From the NCBI GenBank assembly GCA_040003315.1, contig JBDUCU010000132.1:1-7463 (forward strand): DNA of 7,463 nt. Direction: 5' to 3'. Positions 1 to 6,797 of the stretch are shown in pieces. The notes under the pieces are model-generated. The model made no database searches. It was not told where the DNA came from and saw nothing but the letters and a program-made list of their open reading frames with translations. A program made the position numbers and the translations under genes. Position 1 is the stretch's first letter, and every line of letters starts with the position of its first letter. Source of the DNA: JACCZX01 sp040003315. GTDB taxonomy: Bacteria > Pseudomonadota > Gammaproteobacteria > Burkholderiales > Burkholderiaceae_F.

Positions 1-216
1 GGTTCAAGCGCGCGTGCAACCGCAGCTGCGCTCTCCACGCGTGCGCGATCACCGTCGGCGGTTGCCCCTCCTGCCGCCGCTTGCAGGTCGACACTTGTCT
101 GGGGGCGATGCCGGTAACTCCACGCCGCTTGCACGAGCAGGTGACGGCAGTGGCAGTTCCCCTCCTTCGTGATCGCGCCGAGCCGCTGCCGGCTGCCGCT
201 GAATACAGCAAACCAC

Positions 217-245
217 TTGCCGAATGCGGGTCGTCCATGCAGAAT
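217..245 (+). promoter_or_regulatory. Weak candidate sigma70-type promoter for the susC-susD operon
   Basis: TTGCCG at 217-222 and CAGAAT at 240-245 are separated by exactly 17 bases; each matches the sigma70 consensus at 4 of 6 positions. Transcription would begin near 252 and give a leader of about 57 bases before the ATG at 309. Such matches occur often by chance, and Gemmatimonadota promoters may differ from the E. coli consensus, so this is only a candidate. Confidence 0.2.
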
Positions 246-299
246 CGCAGTCATCATCTGACGCGGCAAACGTCGCATGCTCCGCCCGTTCCCCAACCC

Positions 300-305
300 G
301 GAGAG
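300..305 (+). promoter_or_regulatory. Ribosome-binding site that decides the susC start
   Basis: GGAGAG lies just upstream of the ATG at 309, with five bases between GGAG and the start codon. The alternative upstream starts (TTG at 81, ATG at 237) give long N-terminal extensions with no signal-peptide character. The ATG at 309 puts a charged residue and a hydrophobic stretch directly at the N-terminus. Confidence 0.6.
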
Positions 306-308
306 ACG

Positions 309-3176
309 ATGCATCCAGCTCGGTTGGCCTTCGTTGCAAGGCTGATTGTACTCGCGAGTGTCCTTCCTTCCACGGCGCTCTCTCAAGCCACCCAGACCGG
401 CACCATCCGCGGCAAGGTTACCGCGCCAGGCGGCGCACCACTTCCCAACGTGCAAGTCTCCATCGTCGGCACACGCCTGGGGACTGCCACGGCCCGTGAC
501 GGCGGATATGTCATTGCCCGGGCGCCAATGGGTCCGCACACGCTCCGTTTTCGATTGATTGCCTATACCCCGGCGTCCAAGCCGGTGACAGTTACGGACG
601 GAGGCGACGTCACGGTTGATGCCGAGCTCGCGACGGCGGTCGTTGCACTCGATGAAGTCGTGGTGACCGGAACCGCCGGGTCGGCGCGCCGGCGCGAGGT
701 TGGCAACTCGATCGGGTCGGTTAACGTCGCGGACAATCCACAACCGCAAACAGATTTTGGTTCACTGCTGGCTGGCAAGATTTCTGGAGTACAGGTGTCC
801 GGCGGATCGGGAAACGCTGGCGCCGGTAAATCGATCCGGCTTCGCGGCAACACCAGCGTCGCACTTTCGAATCAACCGTTGTTCTACGTCGATGGCGTTC
901 GCGTGCGCAGCGATGAGTATCCGAAGAACGTCCCGGAGACGGGGTCGGATCTCCGCAGCGGCAATATCAATTCGAGTCCGCTTAATGACATCAACCCCGA
1001 CGACATCGAGCGCATTGAGGTCGTGAAGGGGGCAGCCGCGGCGACGCTGTATGGCACCGATGCCGCCGCTGGTGTGATCCAGATCTTCACCAAGCGCGGC
1101 TCGCAGGGCGCACCCGCGTGGCAGCTCAATCTGACTTCGGGTTTCAACACGCTGCAGAAGTTCGGCACCGACGCCGCTCCGCTGCTGTTCATGGATCCGT
1201 ATCTGCGAAACGGACGATCCTACGGCGGGCAGGCCAGCGTCTCGGGCGGCACGAACAACAACGTGCGCTACTTCTTCTCAGCTGGTAGCGACGCAACGCA
1301 AGGCGTGTTGCCTAACGACAATGACCGCAAGTACAACGTGCGCGCGAATTTCGATTTCACCCCCGCCAGGAATGTGCTGCTGAGCTGGAATTCGTCTTAC
1401 ACCAATGATTACCTCGACAACACGCCCGCTGGAAACAATGCGCACGGACTTACCCTCAACGCATTCCGGCGCGATCGCAACTACTTCAGCAGCGCCAATC
1501 CGGACACCATCCGCCAGGTGTTGGCATATAAGCTCAACACCAAGATCGACCGGGCCATTCTTGGTTTGACGACGACGTGGACGCCGCTTGCGGCGTTCTC
1601 GAGTCGAGCGACGGTTGGCCTGGACAGAGCCGGCGTGGAAAATCGGAACTTGCGTCCCTACGGATTCGCCGCAGCGCCGCAAGGCATCGTAAATGATCAG
1701 CGATGGGGTAATCGCACGTTGTCCATCGATTGGGTCAACAACCTGACCCACGCGTTTCACAATCGCGGCCTCAACACCACGCTGTCCTTCGGAACGCAGT
1801 ACGTGTCATCCGAAGTGGCCGACAACTCGAGCTACTCCGAAGGATTCCCCGGCCCTGGTCAGCCTACGGTCTCCAGTGGGTCCCAAAAAAACGCATTCGA
1901 GAATAGTCAGACGGTGATTACAGGAGGCGGTTTCGTGCAGGGAATCGTCGGTCTCAACGATCGTTACTTCGTCACCGCCGGCCTGCGCATCGACGGCAAC
2001 AGCGCGTTCGGCAAGAACTTCGGACTGCAGCAGTATCCAAAGTTGAGCGCATCGTGGGTGACGAGCGATGAGCAATGGTGGCCGTCGACGTTCGGCAGCA
2101 CGCTCAAGCTTCGCGCCGCGATCGGCCAGGCCGGTCGTGCACCGGGCGCATTCGATGCAGTGCAAACGTGGAATCCGGTAGGTTGGGGCGGTCAGCCCGC
2201 GTTTCGACCACTCAATCTTGGCAGCCCCAATCTTGGACCGGAGCGCACGACCGAGCGCGAGTTTGGATTCGACCTGACAGCGTTCAGCAATCGTATGACT
2301 ATGGACTTCACGGCTTTCAACGCGAAGACCACGGATGCGCTGTTCCCCGTGACATCTATTCCGTCCCTCGGCTTTCTCAACAGCCAACTCACCAACGTCG
2401 GCACACTGCAGAAGAGTGGAATCGAATTGACGGTCGGCGGCAGTTTACTGGACAAAGCGGTGCTCGGCATCAACGCGTCTATCTCACTGACGACCAACAA
2501 GTCAAAGGTGGTGAGTCTCGGTGATGCACCCGCGTTTCAGATCGGCGCCAACAACGCATTCGCCTGGGTGATACAAGGGCAGCGGGTTCCGATGATTCGT
2601 GGTCGCAAGGTGGTGAATCCGGATGCGCTGCACACGGCCGGAGCCCCACTGGAAGTGATCGAGAACTACAATTTCGGTCCAAGCCAGCCGACGCGCATTG
2701 TCGCCGGCAACCTCTCCGTGCGCACGTGGCGCAAAATCAACGTGTCGTTGCGAGGCGAATATCAGGGCGGCGCATTCATCAGCGAAAATTCTTCGTTCCA
2801 GGCGCTGTCGCGTTCGGTGCTGTGGCCCACGTGCTTCAGCGCTTACGACAACATTGCGGCGGGGTTACCGATCACCAACTTTGAAACCGCCACCTGCATT
2901 CAGAAAAACATCAAGTCGGACATGCTCATTTTCCCTGCCGACTTCTTCAAGCTGCGCGACCTCACGGTGTCCGTGCCACTTGGCAAGCTGATTCCGCAGA
3001 CCAGCAGCTCAATGCTCGTGCTGACGGCGCAGAATTTCTATCGGCGAAATTACGGCATGCCGATGTTCGACCCTGAGCAGTCCGGCAACGATGGTTTCAA
3101 TGTCGCGGCCCGCTACATCTCGGAGCATATCCCGGCACCCGCTGTGTTCATTTCGTCTCTCCGCATCTCTTTCTGA
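309..3176 (+). CDS. SusC/RagA family TonB-linked outer membrane protein
   Basis: A 955-residue outer-membrane channel expected to import an oligomeric nutrient (glycan or peptide) using TonB energy together with the SusD partner encoded next. In order: a signal peptide (residues 1 to about 26, ending STALS-QA), a carboxypeptidase-regulatory-like domain (about 30-110), a TonB-box-like LDEVVVTG (114-121), and a plug domain. The plug carries the SusC signature LRGNTSVALSNQPLFYVDG (178-196) and DINPDDIERIEVVKG (227-241) followed by AAAATLYGTDAAAGVIQIFTKRG. A long beta-barrel ends in ISF, the terminal Phe typical of BAM-assembled barrels. There is no N-terminal STN domain, so it is probably a plain transporter rather than a sigma-regulating transducer. 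The length is within, or slightly below, the family's usual 950-1100 residues. The ATG at 309 was chosen over upstream in-frame starts because of its ribosome-binding site and signal peptide. Family assignment is firm; the substrate is unknown. Confidence 0.95.
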   Translation: MHPARLAFVARLIVLASVLPSTALSQATQTGTIRGKVTAPGGAPLPNVQVSIVGTRLGTATARDGGYVIARAPMGPHTLRFRLIAYTPASKPVTVTDGGDVTVDAELATAVVALDEVVVTGTAGSARRREVGNSIGSVNVADNPQPQTDFGSLLAGKISGVQVSGGSGNAGAGKSIRLRGNTSVALSNQPLFYVDGVRVRSDEYPKNVPETGSDLRSGNINSSPLNDINPDDIERIEVVKGAAAATLYGTDAAAGVIQIFTKRGSQGAPAWQLNLTSGFNTLQKFGTDAAPLLFMDPYLRNGRSYGGQASVSGGTNNNVRYFFSAGSDATQGVLPNDNDRKYNVRANFDFTPARNVLLSWNSSYTNDYLDNTPAGNNAHGLTLNAFRRDRNYFSSANPDTIRQVLAYKLNTKIDRAILGLTTTWTPLAAFSSRATVGLDRAGVENRNLRPYGFAAAPQGIVNDQRWGNRTLSIDWVNNLTHAFHNRGLNTTLSFGTQYVSSEVADNSSYSEGFPGPGQPTVSSGSQKNAFENSQTVITGGGFVQGIVGLNDRYFVTAGLRIDGNSAFGKNFGLQQYPKLSASWVTSDEQWWPSTFGSTLKLRAAIGQAGRAPGAFDAVQTWNPVGWGGQPAFRPLNLGSPNLGPERTTEREFGFDLTAFSNRMTMDFTAFNAKTTDALFPVTSIPSLGFLNSQLTNVGTLQKSGIELTVGGSLLDKAVLGINASISLTTNKSKVVSLGDAPAFQIGANNAFAWVIQGQRVPMIRGRKVVNPDALHTAGAPLEVIENYNFGPSQPTRIVAGNLSVRTWRKINVSLRGEYQGGAFISENSSFQALSRSVLWPTCFSAYDNIAAGLPITNFETATCIQKNIKSDMLIFPADFFKLRDLTVSVPLGKLIPQTSSSMLVLTAQNFYRRNYGMPMFDPEQSGNDGFNVAARYISEHIPAPAVFISSLRISF

Positions 3177-3180
3177 GGAG
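3175..3180 (+). promoter_or_regulatory. susD ribosome-binding site overlapping the susC stop
   Basis: GAGGAG begins inside the TGA stop of the SusC-like gene (3174-3176) and sits seven bases before the ATG at 3188. This arrangement suggests translational coupling of the pair, which would keep channel and lid in matched amounts. Confidence 0.7.
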
Positions 3181-3187
3181 CTCACTC

Positions 3188-4444
3188 ATGACCAAGCGAA
3201 TTCTCAGCGCACTGGCCAGCGTGGTCTTCCTGGCCTCCTGCGACCTCAAGGTAACCAACCCCGGACCGGTCAACGCCGACTTTCTAGAAGCGAAAGCAGC
3301 CCTCGGCGCCGTGGTGAACGGTGCAGGACGCGATCTCGCAGAAGCGCTCAACTGGACGGTGTATACCAGTGCGGCGGAGTCGCGCGAAATCTGGCCGGCT
3401 GGTTCGACCGGCAGTTTCGGCATCAGCGTCAACGTACAGAACGGCAAACTCACCGACGACGAAAGCGGTGATCAATGGGATCGCGGTCAACGCGCGCGCT
3501 GGACCGCGGAGCAGGGCGCAGCACGCATCAAACGCGTGCTCGGCGACGCGGAATACGCCAAGAGCTTGCAGGCCGCGCAGATGCTCGTCTGGGGCGGATT
3601 TGCTAATCGTCTCCTCGGCGAGAACATGTGCACCGGGGTGATCGATGGTGGCGCAGCGGAAGACAGCAAAGTGTATTTCACACGCGCCGAGGCGATGTTC
3701 ACGCAGGCAATGGCTGTGGCGTCTGCGGCAAACAACGCCACGCTCGCTCAGGCCGCGCAGGCGGGGCGCGCGTCGGTCCGTCTGGATCTAGGCGATTTGT
3801 CCGGCGCCGTCGGCGATGCCGGTACGATTGCCAACACGTTCAAGTACCAGATGACGTACTACGCGACCGAACAGGTGTTGTACAATCGCATCTACTACGC
3901 CAATGCCACGCAACCGTATCGCGCATACACGCAGAAGTGGACGTGGGTCGACGGCTATCGGCGCGCAACGTCGGATACACGCACACCGTTTGACAGCAGC
4001 GCCGCGTACCTCCAGGGCGATGGAGCCGTCGGGAACCAACCCGATGGTACGTCTGGGAAAGTGCGCTGGTATTTCCAGACCAAGTACACCAAGCAGGATG
4101 CCGGTATAAACCTCGTGAGCGGCTGGGAGATGCGCTTGATCGAGGCCGAGGCCAAACTCGTCAGCAACGACATTGCTGGCGCCATGGCCATCATCAACGC
4201 TCGACGCAGCGCGCTCAATGTGCCGTTGGTGACAGCAACGACGACTGACGCAGCATGGACCGCACTAAAGCGCGAGCGCGGCATCGAGTTGTGGCTGGAA
4301 GCTCGGCGCATGGGTGACGTGCGACGGTGGAAGGCACTGAATCGCCCGGGCAGCTATGACACGCGCGAGGACATCGCCACTCGTGACGCCTGCTTCCCTG
4401 TTTCATTGCAGGAGAAGCAGAGCAACCCGAACCTGCGTCCCTAG
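3188..4444 (+). CDS. RagB/SusD family nutrient uptake outer membrane lipoprotein
   Basis: A 418-residue surface lipoprotein expected to bind substrate and act as lid over the SusC-like channel. A short signal peptide ends in a lipobox LASC with the lipidated cysteine at residue 18 (CDLKVTNPGPV follows). The middle is helix-rich with TPR-like character. LIEAEAKL (317-324) and ERGIELWLEARRMGDVRRW (363-381) match the C-terminal SusD signature, in which Glu/Arg-rich helices precede 'D.RRW'. The tail CFPVSLQEKQSNPNL matches the usual 'FPI...E...NPNL' ending, so the protein is complete. It is shorter than Bacteroides SusD-like proteins (roughly 500-600 residues), implying a trimmed binding surface. 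Asp follows the lipidated Cys; in E. coli that would favour inner-membrane retention, but that rule need not hold here. It lies 11 bases after the SusC-like gene, almost certainly in the same operon. Confidence 0.93.
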   Translation: MTKRILSALASVVFLASCDLKVTNPGPVNADFLEAKAALGAVVNGAGRDLAEALNWTVYTSAAESREIWPAGSTGSFGISVNVQNGKLTDDESGDQWDRGQRARWTAEQGAARIKRVLGDAEYAKSLQAAQMLVWGGFANRLLGENMCTGVIDGGAAEDSKVYFTRAEAMFTQAMAVASAANNATLAQAAQAGRASVRLDLGDLSGAVGDAGTIANTFKYQMTYYATEQVLYNRIYYANATQPYRAYTQKWTWVDGYRRATSDTRTPFDSSAAYLQGDGAVGNQPDGTSGKVRWYFQTKYTKQDAGINLVSGWEMRLIEAEAKLVSNDIAGAMAIINARRSALNVPLVTATTTDAAWTALKRERGIELWLEARRMGDVRRWKALNRPGSYDTREDIATRDACFPVSLQEKQSNPNLRP

Positions 4445-4462
4445 CGGTTCCCGCGTACAGCT

Positions 4463-4516
4463 TGCGAATCGGCCCCCGGCTGCGTGATCCCATACACGGT
4501 CGGGGGCCGATTTGCG
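4463..4516. terminator. Strong inverted repeat, probable bidirectional terminator
   Basis: Arms at 4467-4478 (AATCGGCCCCCG) and 4501-4512 (CGGGGGCCGATT) are perfectly complementary over 12 bp. With G-U pairs the stem extends outward to 4463/4516 and inward to 4482/4497, leaving a loop of about 14 bases. It begins 18 bases after the SusD-like stop and lies beyond the 3' end of the convergent gene at 4548-5060, so it can serve both. There is no real T-run on either side, so it is not a classic intrinsic terminator. It may act with Rho, or protect mRNA 3' ends. Confidence 0.65.
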
Positions 4517-4547
4517 CCATCGCAGCGCGGCGTTTGGGCCACGCGCG

Positions 4548-5060
4548 CTATTCCGGCGGGCCAGTCCCGCCGCCACCCTTCGATGAGCCGCTTGATCCGG
4601 CGTGACGAATGGCGGCAACGATTACTCCCGTGAACACCGCACCGGCGACCGCCACGAGCTTCCACGACTTCCGTTTGTCCAAGGTACGCTCTTGAATCGA
4701 CGCGACATCGCCCAATAGAATGGGAACGCGTCCGCGTCGCCATGTCAGTGATTCGCCTTCAACCGTCAGCAGTTCATCAATCAGCACCACGGCAACGGAG
4801 TCGCCCACCAGTTCTTCCACCTCTCCAGTCATATTCCTGACTGACGCGCCGAGTAGAGGCTCAAGATGCTGCCGACCATCTTGCGTGAGCTCGATCTGTA
4901 CGGTGGAGCCGACGCGTAGCTCCGAAGCGACGGCCAGTCGATACGAAAAGCAGGCGCTCTGCGCCAGCATCGACGCTGCAAGCAGTAGCGCTATCGCTCG
5001 GCGAGCGTGAAACCAAATGAGGGCGGAATCGGGCTTCGATTCCTTTGCGTAGTCAGTCAT
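4548..5060 (-). CDS. Small putative envelope lipoprotein, function unknown
   Basis: A 170-residue protein read from an ATG at 5060. The N-terminus has a basic stretch (HARR, 18-21), a hydrophobic stretch (about 22-33) and AQSAC with Cys37, a plausible but non-canonical lipobox because Gln rather than Leu is at -3. A soluble region of about 90 residues follows, rich in beta-prone segments (GSTVQIELTQDG, EELVGDSVAVVLID, RRGRVPILLGDVASIQERTL). Then come a basic KRK, a membrane segment (about 133-150) and a Gly/Ser-rich tail ending GTGPPE. The architecture resembles a conserved hypothetical family I recall from Gemmatimonadota (C-x-x-Y, 'V.V.LT..G', C-terminal TM and Gly-rich tail); this is recollection, not a search. 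It is transcribed towards the SusC/SusD operon. A TTG start at 5108 would add 16 unlikely residues. No function can be assigned. Confidence 0.75.
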   Translation of the reverse strand: MTDYAKESKPDSALIWFHARRAIALLLAASMLAQSACFSYRLAVASELRVGSTVQIELTQDGRQHLEPLLGASVRNMTGEVEELVGDSVAVVLIDELLTVEGESLTWRRGRVPILLGDVASIQERTLDKRKSWKLVAVAGAVFTGVIVAAIRHAGSSGSSKGGGGTGPPE

Positions 5061-5438
5061 GCCCCTCGAAGGGAAAGCGCCAACGGGAAGAGGCGCAACA
5101 GCTTGCAAATGTCCAAACTACTTGCTGCGGCGATTACTGCCAGCACAATGATAGTTCAGGCGATGCCGCCCCGGCGCGAGCTGGAGGAAGTACACGCCGT
5201 CTTCATTGCTCTCCGTGGCGGTGGTGCCCGGCACCGCGCGCGCGCATCCGAGTACGGGTATCAGCGGGCGGGGGGAGCGAACCCGTGTGGTCGCGGGACG
5301 GCACGTCTCTTCCATGATCGTCGGTGCGAACTGGAGTTCGTTGATGCGTGCGCGAATGGCGGGAAAAGGAATCCATTAGACCCATTGCGTAGTTAATGCT
5401 GTGACCCGCACGTTGGCCGCACCTTTAGCCCAACGCCA
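5061..5438. other. Interval without a confident gene; weak overlapping small ORFs
   Basis: This 378-base gap separates the minus-strand lipoprotein gene from the plus-strand transporter, so it should contain both promoters. No clear -35/-10 pair was found for either. It also holds two mutually antisense ORFs. The plus-strand one (ATG 5109 to stop 5396, 95 aa) begins with a signal-peptide-like stretch (MSKLLAAAITASTMIVQA) but continues as Arg/Gly-rich sequence with no proper ribosome-binding site. The minus-strand one is listed separately. At most one of them is real. Confidence 0.4.
5118..5315 (-). CDS. Doubtful small ORF with a carboxypeptidase-regulatory-like motif
   Basis: A 65-residue ORF (ATG at 5315; the frame stays open upstream to a TAA near 5372). 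Its C-terminal half reads TATESNEDGVYFLQLAPGRHRL, which follows the pattern of a carboxypeptidase-regulatory-like strand pair. Compare TATARDGGYVIARAPMGPHTL in the SusC-like protein of this window. It also contains VLGC, lipobox-like, but with too short a hydrophobic stretch before it. About three quarters of its codons end in G or C by hand count. There is no evident ribosome-binding site and the domain is incomplete. It could be a remnant of a larger gene, a small lipoprotein upstream of the 4548-5060 gene, or chance. Confidence 0.22.
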   Translation of the reverse strand: MEETCRPATTRVRSPRPLIPVLGCARAVPGTTATESNEDGVYFLQLAPGRHRLNYHCAGSNRRSK

Positions 5439-6758
5439 ATGAGCTTCCGTCTTCCGCACCCTCTGGTCCTACTGCTCACTGGTGTTGCAGTCGCCGCGGC
5501 GCTCACGTGGGTACTTCCGTCAGGCGAATACCAACGAAGAGCCGATCCAAAAACCGGGCGGCAAGTTGTAATTCCCGGGACATTTGCGCCGACCGCCTCG
5601 GTTCGCATCGGACCCGCCGGAGCGGCAATGGCAGTTCCGCGCGGCTTCGCCGCTGGAGCGGAAGTCATATTCGTGGTCCTTATCGTTGGCGGCGCATTCG
5701 CACTGCTCGAGGCAACGGGAGCGCTGGCGCGGCTCGTTGGATCTCTGGTCGGAAGCACGCAACGACCGCAACTCGTGGTGATCGGGCTGAGTCTCGCGTT
5801 CGCGGCGTTCGGCGCGCTCGAGAACATGCACGAAGAGATCATCGCGCTCATTCCCACATTGATTGTTTTAAGCAGAAGACTCGGATTCGGCTCCATCACT
5901 GCGCTGGCGATGAGCCTCGGCGCTGCAACCGTCGGCTCTGCGTTTGGGCCGACAAATCCTTTTCAGACTGGAATCGCGCTCAAGATTGCCGATCTGCCGG
6001 CGTTGAGTAAGGGAGGGCTCCGATTTGCGATGCTGGGTGTTGCGATCACCGTATGGATCGTGTGGACCCTCGTAATGACGAAGCGAGACGACGTCAGGCC
6101 CGACGTTCCGGATATTGATCCGACTCCCGCAAAGCCGCGCGATTTTTTGCTGCTCGCGCTCGCGGTAGTGCCGTTCGCGCCTTACGTATTCGGCGTACTG
6201 AAGTTCGCCTGGGGATTCAATGAGCTGTCGGCGTTGTTTCTGGTTGCCGGCTTTGCAATAGGTCTGGTGTCCGGGTTGAGTTTGTCCGGAACCGCGGTCG
6301 CCTTTCTCAAGGGCATGGAGACGATGCTCGCGGCCAGCCTGTTCATCGGAGTTGCAAGAGCGATCAGCGTCGTGCTAACCGATGGGCGAGTCATCGACAC
6401 AATTGTGCACGGACTTTCAGTACCGCTGTCGCATACATCGGGACCAATGGCAGCGCTTCTGATGATTCCGGCGCACTCGCTGCTTCATATCGCGGTGCCG
6501 TCCGTTAGCGGGCAGGCGGTCTTGACGATGCCAATTATGGCACCGTTGTCGGACCTCGTCGGAATATCGAGAGACGCTGCCGTCATCGCCTACCAGACAG
6601 GCGCTGGGATGACGGAGATGATCATTCCCACCAGCGGGTCGTTGCTCGCTATGCTGCTTTCCTCGCGAGTGTCATTCGGACGGTGGGTGCGATTTGCTCT
6701 TCCAGGGTCGGTTCTCGTCGCGATCGTGGGCGTGATCGGAATTATCCTGGCGGCATAG
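5439..6758 (+). CDS. YfcC family transporter (DcuC / C4-dicarboxylate carrier superfamily)
   Basis: A 439-residue inner-membrane protein with about 12 hydrophobic segments, beginning with a helix at about 8-26 followed by the family's 'LPSGEYQR...VVIPGTF' pattern. Other family features are ENMHEE (128-133), SAFGPTNPF (167-175), PSVSGQAVLTMPIMAPL (354-370) and IIPTSGSLLAML (395-406). The last two are the most diagnostic, being near-identical in style to YfcC-type proteins annotated as putative basic amino-acid or arginine/ornithine antiporters. It is shorter than E. coli YfcC (about 506 residues) but has both conserved halves, so it looks intact. Only one start is possible: the frame is closed by TAA at 5394-5396, and no ATG, GTG or TTG lies between it and 5439. 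No Shine-Dalgarno precedes that ATG. Family assignment is strong; the substrate (amino acid, dipeptide or dicarboxylate) is unresolved. It appears to be a single-gene unit. Confidence 0.88.
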   Translation: MSFRLPHPLVLLLTGVAVAAALTWVLPSGEYQRRADPKTGRQVVIPGTFAPTASVRIGPAGAAMAVPRGFAAGAEVIFVVLIVGGAFALLEATGALARLVGSLVGSTQRPQLVVIGLSLAFAAFGALENMHEEIIALIPTLIVLSRRLGFGSITALAMSLGAATVGSAFGPTNPFQTGIALKIADLPALSKGGLRFAMLGVAITVWIVWTLVMTKRDDVRPDVPDIDPTPAKPRDFLLLALAVVPFAPYVFGVLKFAWGFNELSALFLVAGFAIGLVSGLSLSGTAVAFLKGMETMLAASLFIGVARAISVVLTDGRVIDTIVHGLSVPLSHTSGPMAALLMIPAHSLLHIAVPSVSGQAVLTMPIMAPLSDLVGISRDAAVIAYQTGAGMTEMIIPTSGSLLAMLLSSRVSFGRWVRFALPGSVLVAIVGVIGIILAA

Positions 6759-6770
6759 CCGCACGAGTTC

Positions 6771-6785
6771 ACCGCTCAACGCGGT
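6771..6785. terminator. Weak hairpin after the YfcC-type gene
   Basis: ACCGC (6771-6775) and GCGGT (6781-6785) form a 5-bp stem with a 5-base loop, 13 bases after the transporter stop and followed by TT. It is short and lacks a T-run, so it would be a poor intrinsic terminator. It lies between two convergent genes, where a terminator is expected. Confidence 0.25.
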
Positions 6786-6797
6786 TTGCTGTGTAGC

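Larger units (their letters stand above)
1..308. other. Upstream region of the susC-like gene, no convincing gene
   Basis: This stretch precedes the signal-peptide start of the SusC-like protein. The susC reading frame stays open leftward to base 3, but its translation there (Cys-, Arg- and Pro-rich, no domain) does not look like protein. An antisense ORF at 49-339 is equally low in complexity. A 6-bp inverted repeat (56-61 with 74-79, 12-base loop) has no T-run and is probably incidental. The 3' part should hold the operon promoter and leader. Nothing else is recognisable. Confidence 0.5.

Noticed and set aside
81..308. N-terminal extension of the SusC-like frame (TTG at 81 or ATG at 237)
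   Set aside because: The extra residues show no domain or signal, and they would bury the good signal peptide that starts at the ATG at 309, which has its own GGAGAG.
1278..2387. Long antisense ORFs of 160 and 193 codons opposite the SusC-like gene
   Set aside because: They mirror a long GC-rich coding region, have Arg/Cys-rich translations with no recognisable domain, and overlap a well-supported gene.
2075..2524. 149-codon plus-strand ORF inside the SusC-like gene in another frame
   Set aside because: It is a shadow frame of the barrel domain with low-complexity content and no ribosome-binding site.
5061..5108. TTG start at 5108 for the minus-strand lipoprotein
   Set aside because: The extra 16 residues move the hydrophobic segment away from the N-terminus, and the start has no ribosome-binding site; the ATG at 5060 is better, though its GAGGGG is rather close.
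5203..5385. 60-codon minus-strand ORF (ATG at 5385)
   Set aside because: His/Arg/Thr-rich translation without any motif and no ribosome-binding site; it overlaps the other doubtful ORFs of this interval.
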